Positions 53,813-64,000 of a stretch of 64,000 bases of DNA are shown one piece after another. Each line of letters starts with the position of its first letter. The first letter of the stretch is position 1. Source of the DNA: Astragalus membranaceus (taxonomy: Eukaryota > Streptophyta > Magnoliopsida > Fabales > Fabaceae). The stretch lies in the NCBI GenBank assembly GCA_039519185.1, contig CM076849.1:1964356-2028355 (forward strand), in the 5' to 3' direction. A model generated the notes under the pieces. It made no database searches. It was given only the letters and a program-made list of their open reading frames with translations, and was not told the origin of the DNA. A program made the translations under genes and the position numbers.

Positions 53813-55079
53813 GGGTCTGTCAAGGGCAGATTTTGGCGGTTTCGCGCGAAAACCGCGATTCCGCTCAATTCCGATTTTTGTTCCGATCGAAAACAGATCC
53901 AACAACCAATATAATGAATCCAATACAAACCACACAATCAATCAATCCAATCCAAAACGTAATTTAAACGGATTTTTATTCAAAGCGCTATTTTTCGAAT
54001 AACGGTTTTTGACTCAAAATTTCTCGGAACCAATCAACACACAAATTATACCAAAACGGAATAAACCTAAGCGTGAGTAAAACTCACCCTTGAAGCGAGA
54101 GTCGTTGCCGAGCCGAAATCACCAACGTGTCGAAATCGCCGAATCGAACCCAAACAACACTGAACCGCTCCTAACTTCGTTTCGAATTCCCAAACGCGTT
54201 CCACCGCTCTTGGCTTCGTTCCTAATCACGTTTCCATTATCAATTTCATCTCACAACTCAAGATTTCAACAAATCGATTCCAAAAACCCCTAGAAATTCG
54301 TAGGTCATGAGAAGGGGGGAAAATTGAAGAGAATCTTACCAAGTTATAGGGTTTTGTAGAGGAGAGGGAGATGGTGATTGTGCTGAATTTTGGGGGGGGG
54401 GGGGGTTTCCTCTTCTTCTTCCTTTCTCTTCTTCTTTCCTCTTCTTCTTTCTCTTTTCCTTCTCTTCTTTTCTTCCTCTGTTTCTTTTCTCTCTCTCGTG
54501 GAATCTTCTTTCTTTTCTTTCTCTTTTCTTTAAACACACACACACACACATTTAATTAATAAATAAGTGGTGGCGTGGTCCAATTACCGTATTGATCTTA
54601 ATTCCGTATTTTGATTTCGAAACTTCCTTGACCCGTATTATCCGGTTAACGATTTAATGACATTCAATAATTAATTTTAGTACTCAATAAATTTACCAGT
54701 CGAGTACTAAATTATTCCTATTGGGTTAACATCCAAATAATTCGCCTAATTATTTTGAGGATGTTACAGCGGGTTTGAAGGAATCTTTTGTAATTGGGGT
54801 TGAACAGTTTCTTGTGGTAGCGTGGCGACATGAATTGGCTAAACGGGAAAAGGGGGTTAGATGTCCATGCTTAAAATGCGACGGTGTACCTATTAGGACC
54901 GATAATGAAATCAGGGAGCACTTGTATCAATGGGGGTTTAGGCCTATTATTGGATTTGGGTGGACCATGGAGAACAACGACGTCAAAATTTTGAGGTAGG
55001 GGCTTCAAGCAGTTCTGGTGTTGGTGTTCCACGTAATGAAATTTTTGAGTCTATGGAAAACATGATTTGTGATGGTCTC

Positions 55080-56563
55080 TGTTGCGTTAAAAACACACTT
55101 AGAGCAAGTGTACTCTCTCGCAGAAGTAGTATAAAAGATATCGTCTCCACAGGGATTAATTAACAAGTACCAAAACTACTTAAGATTAATTATTATTTAG
55201 ACTAACGAATGTTTGGTCGTTATAGAAACTAAAATAAAAAGAAATAAATAGCAAGAATTAAAATGTGAAGTTTAACCAATGGAGAGAAGCCTAGGGTCAC
55301 GGTTTCACTTGCAAGTTTCGATTCCTCTATGTCTAGTTCTACCTGAATCCCCTTATTTTATTCAATTACCAATCCCTTTACTAAAACTATTAACCCGTTT
55401 GGTCATTCGCGATTAATATTCTTTTCCCTAAATTAACCCTAGTTTGGTCATGCTAGAATTTAAATTTAAGGAAAGCATAAGGTACAAAAAGGTTGAATGA
55501 TTGGAAGACTAAATTAAAGTTTGGTCATTCATTAATTATAGTCTCAATTATCCTATAGGTCCACCAACTAATTGCAGTACGGTCGCTGATCAACTAATTG
55601 ATTATAAACATGCAAAGGGTTGTCAATCCTAATTATGTGATAAAGCAATAGGATAATATTAATTGGAATAAAAATTAGGAATTCAAAACAGAAATTAGAA
55701 CATAAAAAGGTCTCTAAACATGCAAGATCCACCTAAGACCCTAGAAGAGGATTTAGCTATCCATACTAGTCAAGAACATTGGAATAAAATTAGGAGTCAT
55801 AAATTACAGAGATAAAAATAACCCGGATAGAGAAATTTCTGATCTTGAGAATTTAGTCTCCTTTTTCTGTTCCAGAGCTCTCTCACGATGTCAAAAACGG
55901 GTACCCAAAACTCCCCTTTCTCCTTGCCGGAGTTAATGTTGCCGCCAATGTGTGCCTGTTACTGTCCTTGTTTTTCTTCGGCCACTGTTCCTCTCCAATT
56001 CAACTCCTTTAAATTCAATTGGTCGCTCCTGTAGTTGCGTACCTCTAATTTAATTCTCAAAATTAATTATTTGTTGTGCGGCTCCTCTCTGTATCCTTCA
56101 CGCCTAGGTTCTCTTCTTTCTTTCCTTTGAATTCAATTCCCCACTCTCCTCCCCGTCAATGATCCTTTTGTAACTATAAATAATCTCTCTTTTTTTATTT
56201 TGCCGTCTGCGGCACTTTTCTTCTTTTACAAGTCTAGGGTAGAGTCCATGTGCCTAAACCAAATTATGGGTCTGATCTTGGCTTTCCAAACAGGCCGTGG
56301 GCCTTGTTTTTATTGGGCTGATAACAAAGTCAACTAAGAATTCGGCTTTGATTTCTTCTTTTATTTTTGAGCCTATATATATATATATATATATATATAT
56401 TGAACTTTGAGTGACATAAAATTGGACTTTTATTCCTTTTATCTTTTTCTATCTTTCTGCAAAATAAGAGCAAATTAAGTTAGTAATTTATATTATTAAT
56501 AATAACTGCTCTAAAAATGACTCAAAAGTGTCTCTAAAAACTGCACTAAATTGGAGCTTATCA
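55080..56563 (-). repeat. Athila-type 3' LTR (1,484 bp)
   Basis: On the plus strand it runs TGTTGCGTTAAAAAC to GAGCTTATCA. Its first 310 bp match the right-hand LTR at 63689-64000 with about ten differences. It contains a (TA)n tract at 56376-56400. Confidence 0.85.
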
Positions 56564-56578
56564 ACTCCCCCACACTTA
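56564..56578 (-). other. Polypurine tract
   Basis: The minus strand reads AGTGTGGGGGAGT directly before the 3' LTR, the expected plus-strand DNA primer. The neighbouring TTAAGTGTGGGGG is typical of Athila-type elements. Confidence 0.75.
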
Positions 56579-58110
56579 ACTTTTGCTTGTCCTCAAGCAA
56601 ACTTCCTGGCTCAATAAATTTTTCAAAAAAGTAACAGAGACAACCAAATAAGGGATCCAAAATTAAAAGCACAATGACAGACAATAGACAGTATAGCACA
56701 AATGAGGTGTCAAAAGGTTGCCCAATTAGAGGCTCATGTCTCTGAAGAACACATTTCTGTGAACAAAGGCACTCGCTCACAATCTCTCTAAGTGTTTAGG
56801 GACTAGGGAAATATACACTCAAGTTTCCACAAAATGCACATTACCATATCTTGTAATTTGACCAAATCTCCACTAAATAGTTCACATGCATGCAAAAGAT
56901 TGGGTGTTATGGGTTGTAATGGGGCCAGGGTGAATTCATGTAGGTAGGAAATAAGAAAGAGGGATAATCAAAGGGCTAAAAAAAAAAGAATAGTAACCTT
57001 TGAAACCAAATATGGAGCTCCTATTTATTTTACAAATTTTTCCAAACTCCAAGTTAAATCACTTCCTTCTTCACCTTTTTCTATTAGTCAGTCTTTTTGA
57101 TTTGCTTTTTTTTGAGAAGCTTTCTTTTTTTTTTTTTTGGATTTTCCCTTTGGCTCTTTCATTCTTTTGATGTGCCTTTTCCTCCTTTTGCTTTCCTTTT
57201 TTTTTTTCAAATTTTCTTCTATTTTTTTCATATTTTTTTTGGAGGAAAAGGTAAGTACATGATTCACTCTCTTTTTTTTTCCTAACAAGATAGACAACTA
57301 AAAATATAGGACGAAATTGTAATTTTCAATAGTTGCTCCACATTTAATTCCAAATGGTTACCACAAGCAAAAAAAAAAGAGAAAAATTATATCTGGGTAC
57401 CAAAGAAAAAAATATAACAATTAAGCTCAAAGGGGGCAACTAAGGGATAAATTCAACAACAACTCTGGGCCAGAAAAACCTAAATTACCCAAATCTTTTT
57501 ACATGATGCAAATCAATTTTCGCCTTGAAATGGTCAAAAGACAAATTCTAGAATGTAGCAAATTGGAAACACACTCATAGAAAGAAAAGGGGTAAAAATT
57601 TATGATTTAGTATCAATCCCCTTATGAAGGCTCAGATCTCACATTTAGAAGCTAGTTCACAAAAAGTACTCAACAGACAATGCTAATTATCAGCTTCCTA
57701 AGGACATCCTCACAGTTACAATTAAGCACAAGTCTGTCAAGTAAATTAATTATGGGATCCCCTAAAGGCAAAATCTCTATTTTTTTTTAACTTTTAGCAT
57801 AATTCATTCAAAACAAGCCAGAAAAAATGCTATCAACATATATGGTGGGTAGGTGCATTAATAGAGATCAAGTGACAAAAAATAAACTCTCCTCCCCCAC
57901 ACTAGCATGAAGCATGGTCCTCAATGCAAAATGATCAAATAGACACCAAAAGAAATAAATGAGAGAGAGAGAGTAATAGTGACTTCCCTGAGAGAGCTTG
58001 TAGTCCGAGCTTATCCCTAAAAACAAAACAAAACAAAAATGAGAGAAAATAAAGAACAGGTTGCCTCCTGCGAAGCGCTTGTTTAACGTCCGAGCCTGAC
58101 GGTACTAAAG
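56579..58110 (-). other. Athila-type spacer, no env-like ORF
   Basis: About 1.5 kb between the integrase stop and the polypurine tract holds only T- or A-rich low-complexity frames (for example around 57088-57297). Some Athila relatives carry an envelope-like gene here; I see none. Confidence 0.6.
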
Positions 58111-59559
58111 TCAATCCTTGAGGGCAGTGACATAGCTCACTTGACTCAGCCCTTCCTCAAAATGCTTCACACGCTGCCCATTGACCTTAAAAGTGGTACC
58201 ATCTTCATGAGATACCTCAAGCACTCCATAAGGAAAAACTTGAGTAACAGTGTAGGGTCCATACCACCTTGAGCGCAACTTTCCTGGAAAAAGACGCAAA
58301 CGTGAGTTATAAATTAAAACTTTTTCACCAACATGGAATTCACGCTGCTGGATGCGCTTATCATGCCACTTTTTAGTCCGCTCCTTATATAACTTGGCAT
58401 TCTCATAAGCTCCCAGACGGAGCTCATCCAATTCATCGAGCTGCAGCAACCTATTTTCACCTGTAAGCTGAGCATCAAAGTTTAGAAATTTTAAAGCCCA
58501 AAGTGCTTTATGCTCTAATTCAACAGGCAAATGACATGATTTTCCAAAAACAAGACGATAAGGAGACATCCCAATGGGGGTTTTAAAAGCAGTTCTATAG
58601 GCCCATAGTGCATCATCAAGTTTCAAAGACCAATCTTTTCTTGATCCACTAACTGTCTTCTCTAAAATCCTTTTCAGCTCTCTGTTTGAAATTTCAACCT
58701 GGCCACTAGTTTGTGGATGGTAAGGAGTTGTCACCTTATGAGTGACACCATATTTGCTCAAAAGATTTTCAAATTGTTTATTGCAAAAATGGGTGCCACC
58801 ATCACTAATAATTGCTCGGGGAGTGCCAAATCTTGTAAAAATATTTTTCTTTAAAAATCTCACTACCACCCGAGCATCATTAGTGGGTAAGGCTACAGCT
58901 TCTACCCACTTAGACACATAATCTACAGCAACAAGAATATATTGATTTGAAAAAGATTTAGGGAAGGGCCCCATAAAGTCAATACCCCATACATCAAATA
59001 TCTCACAAACCAAAATGTTGTTTAAAGGCATCTCTTGACGCCTAGAAATATTGCCACTCCTTTGACAACTATCACAAGCTTTCACAAATTCATGAGCATC
59101 TTTAAATATAGTAGGCCAATAAAAACCACATTGTAAAACTTTATATGCAGTTCTATTTGGGCCAAAGTGGCCACCTACCTCTCTAGAGTGACAATGCTCA
59201 AGGATAGAAGTTACCTCATCCATAGGCACACAACGCCTAATAACCTTGTCTCCACATACTTTAAATAGGTAAGGGTCATCCCACAAGTACTGTCTAGCAT
59301 CAGAAATTAATTTCTTCTTTTGCTGAAAAGAAAAATCAGGGGGAACAACCTTACCCACCAAGTAGTTGACAATGTCTGCAAACCAAGGAATAGTAGAAAC
59401 AGCTAAAAGTCTCTCATCAGGGAAAACCTCCTTGATCTCCCCATCATTTGAGGCCTGCATCACACTATGGTCAAGCCTTGAGAGGTGGTCAGCTACAAAG
59501 TTCTCTGAGCCTTTCTTGTCTCTAATCTCCAAGTCAAACTCTTGTAGCAACAAATCCAC
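58111..59559 (-). pseudogene. Athila-type integrase region (482 codons, open)
   Basis: This frame is open from an internal Met at the RNase H end (EFDLEIRDKKGSENFVADHL) through a complete integrase. The HHCC zinc region (HCHSREVGGH, then CDSCQRSG) lies at residues about 122-168. The catalytic triad is D194 (GIDFMGPFP), D253 (ISDGGTHF) and E289 (SGQVEISNREL), with 35-residue spacing. A C-terminal domain with the usual KVLIYNSRLRLFPGKLRSRW and YGVLEV follows. All catalytic residues are present. It is part of a polyprotein that is frameshifted upstream, so it cannot be made in the normal way. Confidence 0.9.
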
Positions 59560-61076
59560 CTGATTAACCTGGGTTTAGCATCCTGTTTTCCAAGCAAATA
59601 TCTAATGGCAGCAATGGTCAGTGTAAACAATAACTTTAGAAAGAACAAGGTAATGACGAAACTTGTCAAATGCAAATACTACAGCTAGTAACTCTTTCTC
59701 TGTGGTAGTGTAATTTCTTTGAGCATCATCAAGAGTACGACTAGCATAGTAAATGGTATAAAATACCTTATTCTTTCTTTGCCCCAAAACAGCCCCCACA
59801 GCAGTATCGCTAGCATCACACATAATTTCAAAGGGAAGCGACCAATCGGGGGCAACAACAACAGGGGCACTAATTAATTTTTCCTTTAAACAATTAAAAG
59901 CCTTCAAACAAGTGTCAGAAAAATCAAAAGTGGCCTCCTTAACCAAGAGGTCAGTCATAGGCTTTGCAATTTTTGAGAAGTCTTTAACAAACCTCCTATA
60001 GAATCCGGCATGGCCTAGAAAACTACGGACCCCCTTAACAGAATTGGGTGGGGGCAACTTTGCAATTACCTCAACCTTTGCAGGATCAACTTCAATGCCT
60101 CTAGTGGACACCTTATGTCCTAGAATAATGCAATCTTGTACCATAAATTGGCACTTCTCCCAATTGAGCACTAAATTGGTATCCCTGCATCTCTGCAACA
60201 CTGAATTCAAGTTATGTAAACAATCCTCATAAGAGGATCCAAAGACGGTAAAATCATCCATGAATATCTCAATGCATTTTTCAACCAAGTCAGAGAAATA
60301 GCCATCATGCATCTTTGGAAAGTGGCAGGGGCATTACATAAACCGAATGGCATCCTTTTATATGCAAATGTTCCATATGGGCAAGTAAAAGTAGTTTTTT
60401 CTTGATCTTCAGAAGCCACTGGTATTTGCAAATAACCGGAATATCCATCCAAACAACAATAATAATCATGACCTGCCACTCTCTCAAGCATTTGATCAAT
60501 AAAGGGAAGGGGGAAGTGATCTTTTCGGGTGGCATCATTTAATTTTCTATAATCAATGCACATACGCCACCCGGTAGTTTTCCTAACTGCAATTAATTCA
60601 TTTTTATCATTCTCCATCACAGTAGTACCTCCCTTTTTAGGAACACATTGAACAGGACTTACCCACTTACTATCAGAGATAGGATAGATGATACCTGCAT
60701 CAAGAAGCTTAATCACTTCCTTTTTGACCACCTCTTTCATGTTAGGATTGAGGCGGCGTTGAGGTAGTGCCCGAGGTTGGTAATCATCCTCCATATAAAT
60801 CTTGTGAGTGCAAATTGAGGGACTAATGCCTTTTATATCATGAATAGACCATCCAAAGGCTTCTTTGTTGGCCCTTAATACCCTCAAAAGCTTATCCTCC
60901 ATGGTATCTGTCAAATCTGCAGAAATAATCACAGGCAAAGAGGAAGGGGGATGCAAGAAAGCATATTTTACATTTGAAGGAAGAGGCTTTAATTCAAGCT
61001 CAGGAGCCTCTTCAATTGAAGGTTTGGGATTTGGAGTATCACCCCATTCCAATTCCTCAAATCTATGGTTACTCAA
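59560..61076 (-). pseudogene. Athila-type reverse transcriptase and RNase H, frameshifted
   Basis: The first piece (61076-60207) has EVVKKEVIKLLDAGIIYPIS, WRMCIDYRKLNDATRKDHFP, CLDGYSGYLQI and MPFGLCNAPATF. At about 60300, just before the catalytic box, the frame shifts. The second piece (60312-59602) resumes with IEIFMDDFTVFGSS (box FMDD) and RNase H (FEIMCDASDTAVGAVLGQ, then TTEKELLAVVFA). Near 59610 one extra T shifts the frame again. About 45 bases later one missing T restores it, so only about 15 codons are garbled before the integrase frame. Confidence 0.9.
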
Positions 61077-61442
61077 TTTTTCTGAGGGTGGTGAGCCTGC
61101 AAAAACATTAAGAACTCTTCTTCCTCACCAGCAATAAAGTAAGTACTTTTTCTAGAGGGTCCTGAATTCTAAAATCATCAAAACTTTCAGAGGTAACCAC
61201 ATCATTAATATCTAGCTTGAATAAAATTACAAGAAGCAAATGAGGAGGATTTTTTAATGAGTTCAAGACTTGAAATACACAACTTCCTCATCTCCAAATC
61301 TCAAAGTCAATTTTCCCTGCTGAACATCAATTAAGCTTTTTCCTGTAGCTAAGAAAGGACGCCCCAAAATAATTGGGACTTCCTCATCTTCTTCCATATC
61401 CAAACAACAAAATCAGCAGGGAAAATAAACTTATCAACTTAA
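61077..61442 (-). pseudogene. Degenerate stretch between protease and reverse transcriptase
   Basis: No frame stays open. Fragments such as the ILGRPFLATGK-like residues around 61340-61380 show it is pol sequence with several indels and stops. Confidence 0.6.
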
Positions 61443-61860
61443 CTAAAACATCTTCCACCACTCCACGGGGTGGGCAATGGATCTATCAGCTAGCTGCAAA
61501 GTGACGTTAGTAGGATGTGGTTCCTGCAAACCAAGCTTTCTAAAAACAGAAAAAGGCATCAAATTTATACTTGCCCCTAAATCACATAAAGCCTTTTCAA
61601 AATGAGAGTTACCAATTGTACAAGGGATAGTAAAACTACCTGGATCTTTAAGCTTAGGTGGTAACTTTTTTAGAACTATAGCAGAACATTCCTCATTAAG
61701 CCTAACTGTCTCAAAGCCTTCTAACTTCCTTTTGTTAGAAATAATTTCTTTTAAAAATTTGGCATATTTAGGCATTTGAGCAATAGCTTCAGCAAAAGGA
61801 ATGTTGATATGCAATTTTCTAAATATTTCAAGAAATTTGGCAAATTGCTTATCATGTGCT
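61443..61860 (-). pseudogene. Athila-type protease region
   Basis: The minus-strand frame contains KYAKFLKEIISNKRKL, then PPKLKDPGSFTIPCTIG and CDLGASINLMPFSVFRKL, the aspartic-protease region of Athila/Tat elements (D-L-G-A-S in place of D-T-G). It ends in a stop shortly after VTLQLADRSIAHP. The link to gag at about 61860-61930 is frameshifted. Confidence 0.85.
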
Positions 61861-61931
61861 CATTTTTAAGTCTTTGAGGATAAGGAACATTTACCTTTGC
61901 TTGCTCATATTTTCCCTTTCCTTGCTTTTCC

Positions 61932-63433
61932 TCAGAAGTGCTCCCTCAGTGGGAGCTTGTATTTCTTTCTGGGGCGCCCGCCCGTCTTGATGTTTTCTTG
62001 AACCAGCTCCTTGCCACTCCTAAGAGTGACAGCCTTGCAATGCTCATTTCTTGGATTAGGCTCAGTTTGGGTAGGCAGTGAGCCTTGAGGCCTTTGAGAC
62101 AACACAGTAATGAGATTTGAGATTTGACTCTCCAGACTTCCAAATTTGTTGTTCATGGCTCCCATTTGACCCTTCAGGCTTCCAAATTCGTTATTGATGG
62201 CTCCCATTTGGCCCTCCAGGCTTCCAATTCTTTCATTAATATCTGGCTTCTTTTCTTCCTGCCTTTGCACATGTGGAGGCTTATAGGAATTTGAGTTTTG
62301 CCCTTTTTGTTGTCCTCCCCAAGAGAAATTGGGGTGATTTCTCCAACCTGGATTGTAAGTGTTTGAATAAGGATCATTTTGGCTCCGGTTGGAGTTCTGA
62401 ACATAATTGGCCTCCTCAGTTGAAGCAGTTGGTCGACCCTGTGCTTTTATCAGATCTTCAATAGATTGTAACCTCTCATCAGTCCTGTCCATGTAATTGG
62501 CTAGAACACCCATACAAGGATGTCCACTTTTTCCATGTATCTAACTAAAGAATCTTGCATACCAGGTCTTAACTCACTTTTCTTATGGCCAAGATAGTTG
62601 ACTTCTTCAGATAGACCTCCCCAGAGATTATCTGTGTTGTCACTAGTGGAGGGAACTATGGGGGAAGATTGAGCTTGTGCCTTCATCAAAGATTGCATCT
62701 GCTTAGATAGGGCATCCAACTTTATGTCAATACTAGTTTCAGCTTCCACCTTGTACATACCAGCTGCTTTCTTAAGGTGTCTGTCAGTTGTCTCCCATTG
62801 GGCATTATCAGCTGATATCTCTGCGATTAAGTCGTATACTGCTGCAGGCTCCCCATTCAATAGAGAACCCCCGCAGGCCATATTAACAATTCCCCTATTT
62901 TGAGAAGACAATCCGTTGCAAAAATATTCAAGTAGTTGCCACTTCTCAAATCCATGATGAGGACAACTTCGGAGTAAGTCTTGAAACCTTTCCCAAGCCT
63001 CATGTAATGATTCTTGCTCGACTTGAGCAAAGCTGATTATTGCACCTCGGATCTTAGTAGTCTTGCCTGGAGGAAAATATTTGGTCAAGAATTTTTGTTT
63101 CAGCTGGTCCCAACTGGTAATGGACTCAGCAGGTTGAGAGTCTAGCCAAGTAGATGCCTTGTCAGCCAATGACCATGGAAACAATCTCACTCTAATAGCA
63201 TCAGGGGTAAACCATTGCAAATTACCGAGTCTGCTACCCTCAAAAGTTTCTGAGATGAGCGTGGGATCTTCTGTTGGTGTACCTCTGAACATAGTGGAGT
63301 TCTGAACCATTTGAATCAAGCTTGGTTTGAGCTCAAAATTGGTGGCTTGCACAGTTGGGTTGACTATGCTTGTAGTGATATTCGCTGTGGGAGTGAAGTA
63401 GTCCCGAAGAGTTCTTCCCGGATTGGCAGCCAT
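61932..63433 (-). pseudogene. Athila-type gag, split by a frameshift
   Basis: The first part (63433-62501) starts MAANPGRTLRDYF. It includes the retrotransposon-gag core (RLFPWSLADKASTWL, KFLTKYFPPGKT, ESLHEAWERFQDLLRSCPHH). A segment between the TMFRGTPTEDP and FTPDAIRVRLF regions looks shortened compared with relatives. A frame change near 62505 joins it to the second part (62513-61932): MGVLANYMDRTDERL, Gln/Asn-rich sequence, and four short repeats of GSLEGQMGAINNEF type. No CCHC zinc knuckle is visible. The start lies about 230 bp after the PBS. Confidence 0.85.
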
Positions 63434-63664
63434 TACTCTTTTTCTTTTCTTATCCTTCGAGCAGTTCTTTCAATTTCTGGATCAAAAACCAAAATAGGCT
63501 CCTGGGAGCGGGTGAGCATGCACTAGTAATAGTAATAAAAATAAAACTAACTAATAAAATAAAACTAAATATAATTTTTTTTTCTTTTTATTAAATTAAA
63601 ACAAGAATTAAAATAAATGTCTAAAGCAATAAAAAATCTTTTTCGTTTAATATTATTAAATTAA

Positions 63665-63682
63665 TCCCCGGCAACGGCGCCA
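63665..63682 (-). other. Athila-type primer-binding site
   Basis: The minus strand reads TGGCGCCGTTGCCGGGGA, six bases inside the LTR end. This is the tRNA-Asp-type PBS long reported for Athila elements (family knowledge, not searched). Confidence 0.88.
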
Positions 63683-63688
63683 AAAACT

Positions 63689-64000
63689 TGTTGCGTCAAA
63701 ACACACTTAGAGCAAGTGTACTCTCTCGCAGAAGTAGTATAAAAGATATCGTCTCCACAGGGATTAATTAACAAGTACCAAACTACTTAAGATTAATTAT
63801 TATTTAGACGAACGAAATGTGTGGTTGTTATAGAAACTAAAATAAAAAGAAATAAATAGCAAGAATTAAAATGTGAAGTTTAACCAATGGAGAGAAGCCT
63901 AGGGTCACGGTTTCACTTGCAAGTTTCGATTCCTCTATGTCTAATTCTACCTGAATCCCCTTATTTTATTCAATTACCAATCCCTTTACTAAAGCTATTA
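63689..64000 (-). repeat. Athila-type 5' LTR, cut by the window end
   Basis: It begins on the plus strand as TGTTGCGTCAAAACAC and matches the start of the left LTR (55080-55390) closely. The remaining roughly 1.2 kb lie beyond position 64000. Confidence 0.88.

Larger units (their letters stand above)
52635..54768 (+). repeat. Solo LTR of a Ty3/gypsy element (2,134 bp)
   Basis: TGTAACACCCCGG to GAGGATGTTACA with canonical ends and a perfect 5-bp target duplication GCGGG (52630-52634 and 54769-54773). No internal domain is present, so it formed by LTR-LTR recombination. It contains tandem repeats, a poly-G tract at 54392-54405 and a pyrimidine-rich stretch at 54406-54530. The TGTAACACCC start is common in plant chromovirus-type LTRs. 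Orientation is assumed from the terminal motifs. Confidence 0.93.
50709..55079 (+). mobile_element. CACTA-3, main copy, continuing right
   Basis: The terminus CACTACAAAAAAAAAACG begins at 50709 with GCGACGG subterminal repeats. It continues beyond the triplication into a first intron (with a Mutator MITE) and the first TNP2 exon, which contains a solo LTR. It is interrupted at 55080 by an Athila-type element. The right terminus is outside the window. Confidence 0.82.
52573..55079 (+). pseudogene. TNP2 first exon of CACTA-3, split by a solo LTR
   Basis: ATG 52573 opens NLYEFNREWVYDRLYPRRA, the transposase-associated domain. After the solo LTR and its TSD, the same frame resumes at 54774 with KESFVIGVEQFLVVAW and the cysteine cluster CPCLKC. 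It runs through EHLYQWGFRP to GWTMENN. A small deletion near 54960 then shifts the frame: HGEQRRQNFEVGASSS continues in another frame to about 55079. The Athila insertion then ends it, so the catalytic core is absent from the window. The lesions are the LTR insertion, the frameshift and the truncation. Confidence 0.88.
55080..64000 (-). mobile_element. Athila-type Ty3/gypsy retrotransposon (minus strand, right end outside)
   Basis: Read on the minus strand, the order is 5' LTR (64000 down to 63689), PBS, gag, protease, reverse transcriptase, RNase H, integrase, spacer, polypurine tract and 3' LTR (56563-55080). The integrase-last order defines Ty3/gypsy, and the PBS is the one known from Athila. 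Every protein except integrase is frameshifted. No envelope-like frame is found between integrase and the 3' LTR. The left target-site flank is GTCTC; the other flank is not in the window. Confidence 0.88.

Noticed and set aside
53588..54002. Overlapping ORFs rich in Arg and Ala on both strands
   Set aside because: They come from the GCGCGC-rich tandem duplication inside the solo LTR, open in several frames for compositional reasons.
57088..57297. Lys-rich minus ORF and Phe-rich plus ORF
   Set aside because: Low-complexity T and A runs in the Athila-type spacer. No similarity to an envelope-like protein.

Overview
This is repeat-dense plant nuclear DNA with no bacterial signal. I see introns with GT-AG borders, CACTA, Mutator, hAT and mariner-type DNA transposons, Ty1/copia and Ty3/gypsy LTR elements, a SINE, a CC-NB-ARC disease-resistance-type gene and a chalcone synthase pseudogene. 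The Ogre-like LTR with its primer-binding site, together with the CHS and NLR pieces, fits a legume (Fabaceae). The species assignment is inference. Nothing here is a confidently functional host gene. The window records nested insertions and segmental amplification.

Left part (1-21.7 kb). Ogre-like Ty3/gypsy LTR sequence appears in two copies (1-1406, and 2545-2994 resumed at 13447-13877). The second copy is split by a complete 10,452-bp CACTA transposon (2995-13446) with a perfect GTT target duplication. This CACTA carries both expected genes: a TNP2 transposase broken by one TAG, and an apparently intact seven-exon TNPA. A 5'-truncated copia element (13878-16134) abuts the LTR. It is followed by a complete copia element (16902-21704) with a 1409-codon uninterrupted polyprotein, 259-bp LTRs and unusual TA...CA LTR ends.

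Middle (21.7-34.2 kb). A Stowaway-like MITE lies in AT-rich DNA. A chimera follows that joins an RNase H fragment to a chalcone synthase (CHS) fragment. A decayed CACTA element (25.9-31.7 kb) has its core genes on the opposite strand to its last exon. A two-exon CHS pseudogene (minus strand, 33236 to about 31985) has lost its catalytic-cysteine region and carries a hAT MITE.

NLR array (34.6-41.4 kb). A damaged CC-NB-ARC gene is followed by four further tandem copies of only the second half of the NB-ARC domain, each about 1.14-1.39 kb and each still open. A duplicated piece of CHS upstream sequence lies at its right border.

Right part (42.3-64 kb). In order: an array of 36-bp hairpin units, a tRNA-type SINE with a 15-bp target duplication, a copia LTR-gag fragment, and a near-identical triplication of a 2.18-2.19-kb composite unit (copia LTR, 5' end of a third CACTA, half of a Mutator MITE). 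The third CACTA continues with a full Mutator MITE, a 2,134-bp solo LTR inside its transposase exon, and an Athila-type Ty3/gypsy element on the minus strand (55080 to beyond the window end) whose gag-pol is frameshifted throughout.

I did not find a convincing new biological system. The most interesting items are the open P-loop-less NB-ARC repeats, the CACTA element one stop codon from intact together with its paralogous empty site, and the transposon-delimited triplication.
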